Assembly (NCBI GenBank): GCA_033026295.1
Contig: CM065177.1
Coordinates: 1,543,400 to 1,607,399, forward strand
Source of the DNA: Channa striata
Taxonomy: Eukaryota; Chordata; Actinopteri; Anabantiformes; Channidae
DNA: 64,000 nt
Direction: 5' to 3'
Shown here: one piece after another, positions 34,936 to 45,489 of the stretch
How the letters are laid out: every line of letters starts with the position of its first letter
Position numbering within the stretch: the stretch's first letter is position 1
Position numbers and translations under genes: made by a program
The notes under the pieces: model-generated
The model's input: only the letters and a program-made list of their open reading frames with translations
Told to the model about the DNA's origin: nothing
The model's database searches: none

Positions 34936-35995
34936 TTCTCCGCTTTGTCCTTGGAAGGTAACAAGTTCAGGCATGTACTGCAGGTATTGCATTAAACTGC
35001 TGAGACAGAAACAAAGTATTTTTTGTGGTGATCATGACTCAGTCTGCAGCTTTCTCAGGTATCTCACAAGAGCAACTGGAAACAAGTAGCAAACCACAAA
35101 ATATGTTTGGAGGTAATTTACTGGCATGACAAAAAGAAAATGTTAATTTAGTAAATAGTTCACGGTGACCCAGGAATGTGTTTCTTCAAACCTTGTAGCT
35201 GTAGCTGCTTTATCGTGGCTATCACATCTCAACTCACATCATAAGAACACAGGATGGGTTTGTCTCAGCAGATTTAAGTAGTACGCTTACTGTAAACGTC
35301 AAATGCTCAGTGTTTTGCAGCACCATGACTATTCTTTTCACATCTGCCAATGTTGTGTGCAACCCTGAGGAAAGAAAAGTATTTCCATATTGTTTTAAGT
35401 ACAGTATATTATTGTTTGAGACTGCAAAGATTGATGCACCTGCTGTATGTTCACATCTTGCCAAGGTGCCCTTCACTGCTGGGACACTGTGCTGAGAATT
35501 CATAACAAAAAAGGAGCACAATTATTCAAAAATAGCCACTGAAGTCATGTTTATTAATAATGTATGCTCATAGTCTCAGCCAGCAGTGCTGATATTCATA
35601 AAATATATTACTTGTTAGGAACTGATCAAGGATCTGGTGCGTAACCACACAGGACAAATTTCACTACAAGACAAACTGGCCTCAGAGGAGCAGGAAATAA
35701 TAGCTGGGGTTATATTAAGTAATTCAACCTTTATTTATGCAGGGAAAGGTTTGCTGAGTGTGCATGCTCTTTTTTTGCATGTATAACACCTGGGAACTAC
35801 TCGGTACAGAAATTTTTCTTGGTTTTGACTGAGGTAGCTTTTGAAGGTTACAGACACTCGCGGACTCATGAGTGAAAACATCTAAATGGCATCTGATTTG
35901 AGGAGAGGGCAATGCATCCTCAAATGCTCTCTCTGGTGATTTTGCGCTGTCACTACTGTGGCCTGTGTTTGGTTTCCTGGCCGGAACGTTCTTTT
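34936..35995. other. Non-coding stretch, nothing recognised
   Basis: Overlapping frames on both strands at 35234-35521 are without domain. No repeat recognised. Confidence 0.45.
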
Positions 35996-36140
35996 AGTTG
36001 GCCTGGTAACACAATGGGTAAAACAGCAGTGTGGAATGCAGGATCAAATCCCAGCCTACCCACCAGGTGTGTCCCTAAGTGGGATTAGTGTATTCACTCT
36101 ACTGTGGGGGCTCCTTTTGCAATTTGTGGGGGGACCTAAG
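35996..36140 (+). mobile_element. tRNA-derived SINE relic
   Basis: The head resembles a tRNA gene: an A-box-like stretch (about 35999-36018, ending in ACAATGGG) and a B-box-like GGATCAAATCC (36041-36051) at normal spacing, followed by a non-tRNA body starting 'cctacccaccaggtgtgtcc'. In the family these boxes are the internal RNA polymerase III promoter. Both boxes carry substitutions, so transcription is doubtful. Confidence 0.65.
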
Positions 36141-38800
36141 AAGAGACTTTATCATGTTTGTCGTACTGTGTCGGTACTTTAGGGTCAACACACTAAACCA
36201 GTGCTTGGATGTTGGCCAGGCCATCAGTGAGTGTCTGTTGGCCTACTTTTTGAGGTGTGCCATGCACCGTTGGCACTAGTTGGATTCCAGCTGATAGCTT
36301 TTCATCTTATCAGTAAAGCACAACTCTTATTGGCTGTTCACCTTAGTGGATTAATGCTGAAGAAGAGGCCACAGTATTAACAATGCCAGTACAATTTGTA
36401 ATATATAATGTGTGTGTGTCATACCTGTTGTTGCCTGGCGATTGTCAGCCCAGACAAAAGATGATGTAAACTAACGCAGCAGTTGGTCTTCGTTGCTGCA
36501 AGTTTTTTGACATCTCTTGGGTCATGACCCTCAGAGGTGCACATTTTTTCAGTATTTCTCTGTCCTTATGCAACAGTAGGGGGGGTTGCTCCTCTGACTT
36601 CACCACTAAGTCAACTTATGGTTCCAGATAAAACTCGATAAAGTTCTGAATTATGTATAAAAGGTGAGCGAAGTTCAGGTTAAATTATAGCCTGAATAAT
36701 TGAAGTCATATGGATTATATCAATTTCTGTGAAAATTGATATTTGTAGCAGCAGAATTAGCTGCACTTACCTCCACTTACCTTTTTTCAATCTTTTACGT
36801 GGCTTTCAGGTAAATTCCTGGTACCACATTTAGCTGCTGAAAAGCCAGCATCCCACAGGAGCTGGCGGAGAACAGATTTAAAAGAGAGTGAATATTAATC
36901 TTCGCCAGGTGGAGAAAAACACCAAATGAATCATAACGTTTCTCCTTAACTGCTAAGTGTAATTAAGCAAATGTTTGCCAACAGGTTTGTCATATCTTAA
37001 AGGGTGATGATTTGATGGTGGTGTGTTCACAGCTTGTTTCTGCTGCCCCTATGTGTCCAAAACACCGGTTATTGTTAGTTATGATAGAATATGCTTTAGC
37101 GTGTAGGGCCTAGTTTTAACTTTAACTTGGGCAGGTTTACACCAATACAACCTTCTCCAAATGCTGTGAGAGATACAGTTTAATGTTCCTCACATTTTGG
37201 GGGATTATTGTAGCCTAAATTCCCTTATTTTGCTGCTTTTTTTCTTGTCAATATACTAACTCACACACTCACATGGTTTTGTCTTACAAACAGACAGAAC
37301 ACCCCTGTCACTTTGTGATGTTTACTGTAACATTACCACTAACTCTGCTTATGCTATTTCACTCACCTGTTGAAGTGATCCGTCTTTTGTCCCTAAATGT
37401 GGTATGGTTTTTGGATGGTTCAGCACAAAGTTGTAAAAAGAGACATCAGCAGGATGTGAGATGCCAGATAATAGTAGGAGATGTAATTTTAAAATAAACT
37501 TTTTACCAAATTCTATCATTAAGTCATCACTGTTAGCTTTACTGATAACCATTGTCATATTTGTAAAGCACATATCCCTCAACAGTCACCAAAATTGTAA
37601 TCCCTTACAGTACTGAGACAGTGCTATTATAATCATAGCCCCATAGCTTTCACAGTAGTTATAATTTTTGCCAGTTCAGGTGGTCAACTCAGATCTACCA
37701 CTGTGTTCATTCGTAACACATTTTTACTTCTGCTATTCAGTGTTCACATAGCATGTCACAAAATCTAAGCCACATGGCGTGTCTGACTGAACTCTCAAAT
37801 ATTCAGCTAATGTTTGAGATAAAATGGAGGATGGATTCTACTGTGCAGATTTTTTTGGGGGTGTTTGTCAGTTTTTTTGGTCAGTCTGCAAAACTTGAAA
37901 TCAATGGTGGCATCTTCACCCTTGAGCCATGGGAGTAACAACAACACGAATACAGGGAACCTTCTCCAGACAAGGACTGAACATGCACCTGGACCAAAAC
38001 AAAAAAACTCTTCTTTATACCAGCAAGTACATCAAGGACAACCTCACTCCTCAGTAATTTGCCCTTTAATTCAGCATTTTGTTACCTGCAGAGCAGCTAC
38101 ACAACAACAGTTAGGGATCAGTGCCTGGCTAAGGGGCCCTTTCATGGCACTTAATTTAGGCTGAGGTGAGTGTTACCTATTTCCTTCCTTTACCCTAAAT
38201 CTTGCAGCTTCAATTGAAAAGCACTGACCCTTTGGTCATAACCCATTTTTCGCCATCCTTCAGGCGAACAAACCCCATTCTTCTCCAGTTTGTCCCAGAC
38301 ATTTAGTTAAAGTCATTGTCTGCATTCATCCTTGGCAGCCTGCCCGGGACTCTTTTTATATATTTTACAGTGGCGACACGTATACGCATCCCCATGGCAA
38401 TGTGAATAATGAGAACATGTACTTAGAAGGAGAGGAACAAATAGAGAACCAGCTGAGATGGAAAACAAGATAAAATAAAGATGACCTCCTGATGGTTTAG
38501 AGTTTCTTTAGTGCATACAGCATGTTTTCCCAGCATGGATGGAGCACACTTAGGCATTTTAATGAACCAGGTAGAGCTTACCCACTGCCTAAAGCTTTGA
38601 TGACACAATGATCTAGCTGGTTTGTATAGATAACTGGTGACCTACACAAACTAGTAGTAGTTACTATATCTTATTTTTCCTGTTCCTCATCAGTAGCAGA
38701 CTGATCAGAACATCTGTCCAGCTCATTCATAGCAGGAGGATTCTTATATGCCATGCTGCTTGCTATGGTTGACCATTCAACAGCAAGTAAGAACAGATTT
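36141..38800. other. Non-coding stretch; candidate conserved element at 36720-36990
   Basis: No exon recognised. 36720-36990 has dense short motifs (AATTAG, CAGGTGG, TAATTAAG) and no repeat character; enhancer role is a guess. Confidence 0.4.
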
Positions 38801-38823
38801 AAAAAAAAAAAAAAAAAAAAAAA
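38801..38823. repeat. Poly(A) homopolymer, 23 bases
   Basis: Uninterrupted A run. No LINE or SINE body was recognised immediately upstream. Confidence 0.97.
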
Positions 38824-39466
38824 GGCTGTATCAGGAGCAATTAATCAAACTGAGCAAACACATGCCTACATGAAGACAACCTTGTTGAAACCCTTTTAAA
38901 CAGGCTTTTATGTTCAGTCTTAATTGGTCAGCACAATCGCTAATACCAGCCACCCTTGGCCACATGGAAAGGCAGCACCTGTCTTTGTTACAGTGCCAGG
39001 GTGGATGCAGGGCTCAGTGTCCTCATAATCAGCAGGCTGGGCTTTGGGGTTTCACATAATAAACAATCAGTGGTAATGTATGGGCTCATTTTGCAAAGGT
39101 AGCACAGTATATACGTCCCCCTGCAGGGCATCTCAAATGGATGTTGTCTCATCTTGTCAAACAACAGAAATCATCAAAGACCGGATACAATGGTTGTATG
39201 AAGCCAGTAGAATTTTGTCTCGTTCTACATAAATGACGTTAAACATCATAAGACTTTCAGGCAAGCCTGAAAAACCTGCATAGAGATAACCCACATTACA
39301 GTGTACATTCATGTATTTGCATGTGGCAAAAGTGTGTAAATCCATGTGTGGACTACCTTGCTCCTCAAAGAACAGCTCCAAATTAATTACATTGTTTTTT
39401 CTTCTTTGTGTCAACTATCTGCTTCACAGGTTCCCACAGCATTTACATAGGACTATTGCCAGGAGT

Positions 39467-39470
<4 letters not shown>

Positions 39471-39500
<30 letters not shown>
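39471..39500. repeat. Poly(A) homopolymer, 30 bases
   Basis: Uninterrupted A run, the longest homopolymer in the window. Confidence 0.97.
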
Positions 39501-39503
<3 letters not shown>

Positions 39504-39630
39504 ACAGTTCTGCTTTAAACAATCTTTGGTAGAGCAACATATATATTAAAGGTCATTGTTGATTATGTCAAAAGAGCTTTGTGTTAAGCTTCAGTTCACT
39601 TCTGGATAGTTTACAGGGGTTTATTTAGAT

Positions 39631-39750
39631 GGGGTGACTGTGGTGCAGTAGGTAGTGTGGTCATCCAACAGTTTAATGGGTAGATAAGAAGCAGTGTAAA
39701 GCACCAGAGTACCAACAGGTAGGAAAGTACTATAGAAGTGCAGACCATTT
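39631..39750 (+). repeat. SINE-like interspersed repeat with central deletion
   Basis: The head (GGGGTGACTGTGGTGCAGTA, then GGTAGTGTGGTCATCC) and the tail (AGAAGCAGTGTAAAGCACC, ACCAACAGGTAGGAAAGTAC, TATAGAAGTGCAGACC) of a very common fish short repeat are both readable, but the middle part is missing, so head and tail are almost joined near 39672-39678. Confidence 0.65.
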
Positions 39751-39867
39751 GAATTTTTTTTTATGGAATTTGTACAGCTCAGAATCATTGCGTCATTAAT
39801 ATGGTGAACCAACAGCTGTGGATGACTGCACCTCAGTTTCCTTTTAAAACTATTTGACCCTTACAGA

Positions 39868-39970
39868 CAGGGGCGCCGCTAGCAGTTTTGGGGCCCTATG
39901 AAAAAATTTGAAGTTGGGCTCTTTACCTCACCCATTCTGCACCAAACATTCAAACCAAGTTAAATATCCA
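39868..39970 (+). mobile_element. hAT-like transposon end (relic)
   Basis: CAGGGGCGCCGCTAG at 39868-39882 followed by 'ttttggggccctatgaaaaa' looks like the end of many fish hAT-type elements, which begin with CAGGGGCG. The partner end was not found. Confidence 0.4.
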
Positions 39971-40189
39971 AAATCTGCATCTGCAGTTTAGCCATAGTTT
40001 GACCACAGCTGTGGTCATGCGGCTCAGTATCCACTGTGTCGCTCTGTCCCTTAAACTGTGAGCTCCTCTCTTCTTCCTCGTCTTCGTCTGTGCTGCTGCT
40101 TCTACTGATTCTCTCGAGCCTCATTAGAATCGTCCTAACTTGCCCCCTCTAACAGTGCCCGTGCTGAAAGAGGTTCAGATAGGTTGACC

Positions 40190-40440
40190 AATACCAAGGC
40201 AGTCAACCAACATCCCCGACTTGAAGGTGTTCTGTCAAGAGGAATGGCCTAACATCCCTTCAAGCCAATGAGAAGGGCAGATAAACAGTTTCCGGAAACT
40301 CCTTATTAAAGTTATTGCTGCAAAAGTGGCTCATAACTAAACACATACTGCAGGTACTGACGTTTGCATACTTTTGCCACACTAACATTTGGATAAGGTT
40401 GGACAATGTTCCAAAATAAACTGTAATTTGTTCCCTTTTA
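40190..40440 (+). pseudogene. Tc1-like transposase C-terminus and 3' tail (relic)
   Basis: One frame from 40230 to the stop at 40338-40340 reads FCQEEWPNIPSSQ, an in-frame stop (40269-40271), then EGQINSFRKLLIKVIAAKV. The QEEW-NIP segment followed by a basic helix is the typical end of Tc1-type transposases. Beyond the stop, 'tttgcatacttttgccacac' (about 40363-40382) matches the usual 3' tail. The rest of the element is absent. It lies 14 kb from the N-terminal relic at 26 kb on the same strand, but these are most simply two independent copies. Confidence 0.75.
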
Positions 40441-40866
40441 TCTAGTTGTACGACTGCAGTGAAAATGTCCTTACTTTTTAGGTCATGTTAATGCAAAAAT
40501 AGGGAACATTCGAAGAGGCTCACAAATTCTCCACACCACTTTATGCCCTGGGATAATTTACAAATCCTACAGTTTCTTTGGAGCACCACAGCCACCACAG
40601 ACTTTATGCTGAGTAAACACCAGCGGTTTCCCAGTGGCCACAGAAGCAAGGCAATGCTCTCACATCATCGTCCATTTTGTTTGTCCTCTAAGCTTCTACC
40701 ATTACTAGTGAGCAAAACAGCAAACAAACAGCGCAGCACAATGGCTCAGTTTCCACAGATAGGTCAGGGATATGGGATTAACAGTGAAGGGTATTTGCTT
40801 TCCCTGTTTAGCCCTCTACCCCCGGATTAACACTTTCAACAGGCAGGAGTCTAAGTTTTTTCCTGC

Positions 40867-40892
40867 TTTTTTTTTTTTTTTTTTTTTTTTTT
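40867..40892. repeat. Poly(T) homopolymer, 26 bases
   Basis: Uninterrupted T run. Confidence 0.97.
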
Positions 40893-41999
40893 ACTTATTC
40901 TGTGTGTTTTGAAGCCAGACAACCTTGCCATCTTTGCCAACCCCCAACCCCAGTCGATGTAAACAAACATTTGATTGTTAGCTGCAGGGGGAAGCTTAAC
41001 CACCTTACAATATTCCTACAATAGGCTCACGATATTCTACCCATGTTTGTTTACATGGATCATGGGAGGAATAGGAATTGTGCCGCTCCACTGTGTGCTT
41101 AAAGGAGTGCACACTGTGTGCACCTGTACCCAACAAAAGGTTGATGTTTCAGGTCAGAGAAGGAAGAGAAACAATGGAGTGCAGATGCCGCAGAAGGAGA
41201 AAACATGCTGGGAGTGACTGCCACACATATAAACAGTCTGATAATGATTCACGTGGCTTGTTTAATACATGTGGACTGTGTGGAAAGAGCAACACGATGA
41301 GAGAATGTTAGGAAGAGACAAAATTGTCCTTGACAGTCGTAACAAGCTGCTGGAGCTGCAGAATGAGATGTTCGGGAACACTTTTCAGCGCTGCACCTCA
41401 TCCCCACCTCCATTTCACACTCATTTCAAGTCAGGCACCGTCCTCACTTTCCTCACTCCAACACCCCCACTCATCCTTGTTGAGTTTATCCACATATTGG
41501 TCGCCCACATTTCTATTCTGCTCCATTCTACCGTCGCTTTGACAGTAAGAGTGTTTTCCCAGTTACCCACTCCTTTTTTATTTATCCACCTCTCACCGTC
41601 TTTCATCCTGCACATTTCATGAACTAAGACAAAATTCTATATGTTTCCAATTGAAAAACTGTACGTGGACTGTATGTGAACTACCATTGCTCAATATATG
41701 TTTCTTTGGGGGCATCAAAGCATTTACATGTTTAACTTCCAACTTGTGTATGAAGAAGGATTTAATGTGATGTAATGATGAAGAACAAGAAGGAAAAAAA
41801 AAACGTATGAGGGTTATGGAGAAAATTAACAGCCTGACCTACAAAAGGCAAAAGAAAAACACCTTCTTCCATTAATTATTTAAAATGACATGAATGAGAA
41901 TACGTGACTGTTTGGCTTGCCAGTGTCACCGATGCCTTTTAAATATTACCGCAATGATATTTAATTTTAATCCTGCATTCCATTGGTTGGTCTCTATGT
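40893..41999. other. Non-coding stretch, nothing recognised
   Basis: The plus-strand frames at 40975-41622 (77-117 codons) are overlapping, low in complexity at their ends and show no domain. Confidence 0.45.
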
Positions 42000-42360
42000 C
42001 CACCACTCATCAAATACAGGGTGGACTTCCATCAAAGTATGCTCTACTATAACTGTGATGAATTACACTGCCTTTCAGCAGGTATAGAAGTGAAATATCA
42101 TCAACATCTACTGCACTGATTAATGTTAAATTTGCTGCAGACATTTGTGGTATCCAGATGGCAAATCCTTTAGAATTCTTTGTGACCCCTTGACTTTCCA
42201 TTCTGTGCCACAATGACACAGACATTTGTGGCTTTGAACAAAGCATCTTGACAGCTACTGAACGGCTTGCCAACAGCAGGTCAAAATTTTCACTTATCCC
42301 ATGAAAGAATTCTACATGTATTGGATCAATTAGCACTACATTTGGTCTAGGCATTTATTG
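42000..42360 (+). repeat. Diverged copy of a high-copy teleost repeat
   Basis: Repeated phrases such as 'cagacatttgtgg', 'ccagatggcaaatcc', 'gtgaccccttgactttcc' and 'cagcaggtcaaaattttcactt' are typical of a non-coding repeat I recognise from many fish genes and introns. The 114-codon minus-strand frame across it is a by-product. Confidence 0.55.
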
Positions 42361-43849
42361 TTGACAGATGGTGAAACTTTTCACATTTCATATTTGTGTT
42401 TGAGATTTCTCTCCTCTGCAGTTCATTGTGAAAGAGTCTCTCGTGCACAAAAGAGACTGCAAACTGTACTGGCACACAGTACGTGTGCAGTTAGTGATAC
42501 AGTATACTGAGCATCATCCACAGCAGAATACCAATGTTCATTGATCTGTGAGAGACGTAGCATTTCAATCACACAGACAGCATCCTCCAAGCTTCCAAAG
42601 TTATTACAATCAATGAGCAATAACCATAAAAGCTATCGAGCTGAGGCGGGGCTGTGGTGATGGTGGGGTGGGCTTACAATCATATGCGGTTAAAACAAAG
42701 ATTTCCACTTAGCAGTGCTCGCATGGCCGTCCAACCCATCAAAATCTGAGAAGAACCACACTGCGTTCGCCAGTGGGAGACAAAGGCAAGAGAACTTGTT
42801 TTTTTTGCTACCTCTGAGAGAAGAAAGGAAGTTAATTAAAACGTGAGACACCTCGCTGAATATCTTTAGCACTGTTTCCAAGCAGGCTTTCCAAGGCCTA
42901 AGTGTAAAAGAAGGGATGGGAGGAAAAAAAAAAGATTCTGAGTAGGTGAGACAGAGAAAGAAAGGAGTTGGAGGGCGGAAAACGCGGCACTATTTCAGCG
43001 TGCAGATCTGACTAGACAGGCTGAAGCTGCAAATTGCTTTTAGCACTCAATTTCTCACCTTAATTAAAAGAAGGGAAGAGCTGCAGCTACAGGCTCCATC
43101 ACTTTTAGCATCTGCTTTCTGTGACCAAAGTAGGACAACGGTGAGCTATTTTTTTTATTATGAATTTTTTCTCTTTTCTGCCTGCAGTATCCTGTTGTTA
43201 AACCACTGAGTGGTGTTGCGTCCGGTCAGACACTGATGCTTAACCTGTGCTGTGAAACCTCAGTGGGTTGAATGGCAATTAATTGTGCTTTTGCCAGCTT
43301 GAATACACCACCCCCTGTTCTCGCTCTCTTTCCCTCTGTTTTTATCTTTTTTTTTTAGTTTCCTGCAGCCACAATACAGCGTCAGCCGCCATTGGTGGTC
43401 TGGTTAATTGAAGTTACAAATCATCCGTCTGATTTTGCCCTTTGCTTCTTGACTGAGAGTCCTTTTGTCCACACTGATCACTGTGAGCAAAGGCTTTTAT
43501 ATGACTGTTTACAATGATACATCAGAAAGCATTGCTATTCAAGGCTACTTTTTACCTTAATATTCTCTACATTAATAGATTATATAAACATAACCTGTAA
43601 CTGCACAGCTTTCATGTAGCATTTTATATCCCAGGTGTTAGATGACATGTCTGCATACTTCTGGCATCTTTGCAATTTTTTATCTTACAAAATTAAAAGG
43701 TTTGACTGCAGTGGTCCCACAACAGGGATAAAACTGCAAAGAAAGCTTGTGTTCGTGCACAATAACCTGCATAGTGCAACTTCTTTCCATACCGTGACAG
43801 CGCTACATGTCAGGGTGCAGACAGAGGACTCAAATGCAAAATTGTTCAG

Positions 43850-43854
<5 letters not shown>
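42361..43854. other. Non-coding stretch, possible conserved parts at 43000-43300
   Basis: No exon or repeat recognised; 43000-43300 has repeated TTAATTAA/CAATTAAT type cores. Confidence 0.4.

Positions 43855-43880
<26 letters not shown>
43855..43880. repeat. Poly(A) homopolymer, 26 bases
   Basis: Uninterrupted A run after TTTT. Confidence 0.97.
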
Positions 43881-43883
<3 letters not shown>

Positions 43884-44710
43884 GCCTGGTTAAACTTCAG
43901 CCCATTATGCACATCCCTGGTACATTAACACAGAGACAGTACCATGTTCTGGTTGTAGGCCTTGTGATTGTTTGCAGTCCTGGAGACCTGGTGCCAAAGA
44001 ACACTTGTTTCATCATCCATTGAGCTCACCAATATCCCTGAAATACATTGATGCTGTGTGTTTAAACAGACCTTTTTACATGTCAATACCTCTTCCGGTT
44101 CCAAATGGAAGCCGCTTTCAGTTATGCACCCATTACCTTTTATTCCATTTCAACACAACACAAGTCTGGATCAAATGCCAAGCTGCAGCACTAGCCACAA
44201 AAGGTTAAACATGCACCAAGAAATTAAATATCCCCTTGTTCATTGTCACGTCAACTTAACGGTGGAACACTGTGCAAAGGCTTTAAACTAGCTGAGAAGA
44301 TCAAAACTGTCTATAAACAAGTTTTCACGTAGGTGTGAATGGGATAAGAAAGGTCAGAACAAGTCCATAAGATGTGCTGCCTAAGCCCACATCATCGGAA
44401 AGAAACTGTGCCTGTTTTATAAACTCAGTGTAACGGACTCCAAAAATCATGCCACAATATTGGAGAAAAATACATGGGTCACAACACTGCACAGTGCATG
44501 TATTGAAAGCTGAAGGGCTTAGCTGTCACTGAGTGGCCACATTCACATTTTCCCAAACTTTTGGGAAACATTCACCATGTTATATTTAGTCATCTTCATG
44601 TGAGCCCAGGTTCTGGCAAAGGGAAGGATTATCACATGACCCCTATAGAGTATTAGTGTAGTCATCCTCCTGAGAAATACTGTAGCAAACGTCAAACAGA
44701 ATAATTTACT
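43881..44710. other. Non-coding stretch, nothing recognised
   Basis: No recognisable exon or repeat. Confidence 0.45.
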
Positions 44711-44711
44711 C

Positions 44712-45484
44712 TGTCCCGTTTTGTTTTATGGCCCAATAGAACACTGGACACAGGAGGAAGGTTGAGGAAGTTTATTGATAATTTACATTATACAATCACA
44801 GAACGACAAGTGGGAACGGTAATGGTGAACCGGAGGAGAGTGGCAGGTCACAGGTGAGACTTTGCAAGCTGCAAGAATAAGGTAAACAGCAGGGGAAGAG
44901 GAGAAGCAAGCAGCTTTCAAACAACTATTCAAAATGCAAAAACCAAAATCCCTGAAATAAAGTTCAAGTGCTGTTTTAACAAACATTTTCAAACACTCAG
45001 GGATCCCAGGGTCAGAATAAACAATCCCACAGAATGCACAGGTATCTGGGACTTACAACAGAGAGAGCACCAGAAGGGAGGCCGGGGCTGAGTTCTGCAG
45101 TAATCCATGCACAGGTGGACGGGCATGTTGCAGGCTTAGCCGGTGAGGAAGAGTTGACAGGTTACCAGATGAGCAGGCAGGTAAGTTAGCAGAGGAGCTT
45201 AGCAGGAAATTTCCCAGTAGACCAGTTAACAGGGTACCAAGACCCAGAGCACAATGCAAGACAGTGTTGTGTTCTCAAGCAATCAAACAGAGAGACAATC
45301 TGACAGAGAGCTGCAGTGACGGTGAGGTATAAATAGGCAGGGGGACAGGTGAAGACAATCAAGGTGAGTGATTGGTGGTGAAGTTGGCAGAATTAACTAA
45401 AGAGCAGAGACAGGATGTGGAAAAGACAGGCAACAAAATAAAAGTCCAGGCAAGGAAACTGAAACGAGGGGCTGAATCATGACA
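44712..45484 (-). mobile_element. Probable solo LTR of a retrotransposon
   Basis: On the minus strand the segment begins TGTCATGATTCAGCCCC and ends GGGACA, so it starts TG and ends CA with TGTC/GACA inverted tips. It contains a TATA-like box (45328-45335) after a pyrimidine-rich upstream part and a polyadenylation signal (AATAAA on the minus strand, 44771-44776), the usual order of U3, R and U5. No gag or pol follows on either side, so it would be a solo LTR left by recombination. The 5-mer CTGTC occurs at 44711-44715 and again at 45485-45489, which could be a target duplication but would put one end 4 bases further in. A Ty3/gypsy-type origin is a guess from general appearance. Confidence 0.5.
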
Positions 45485-45489
45485 CTGTC

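Noticed and set aside
36001..36072. Possible functional tRNA gene
   Set aside because: A and B boxes are present but the cloverleaf cannot be closed and the body continues as a SINE.
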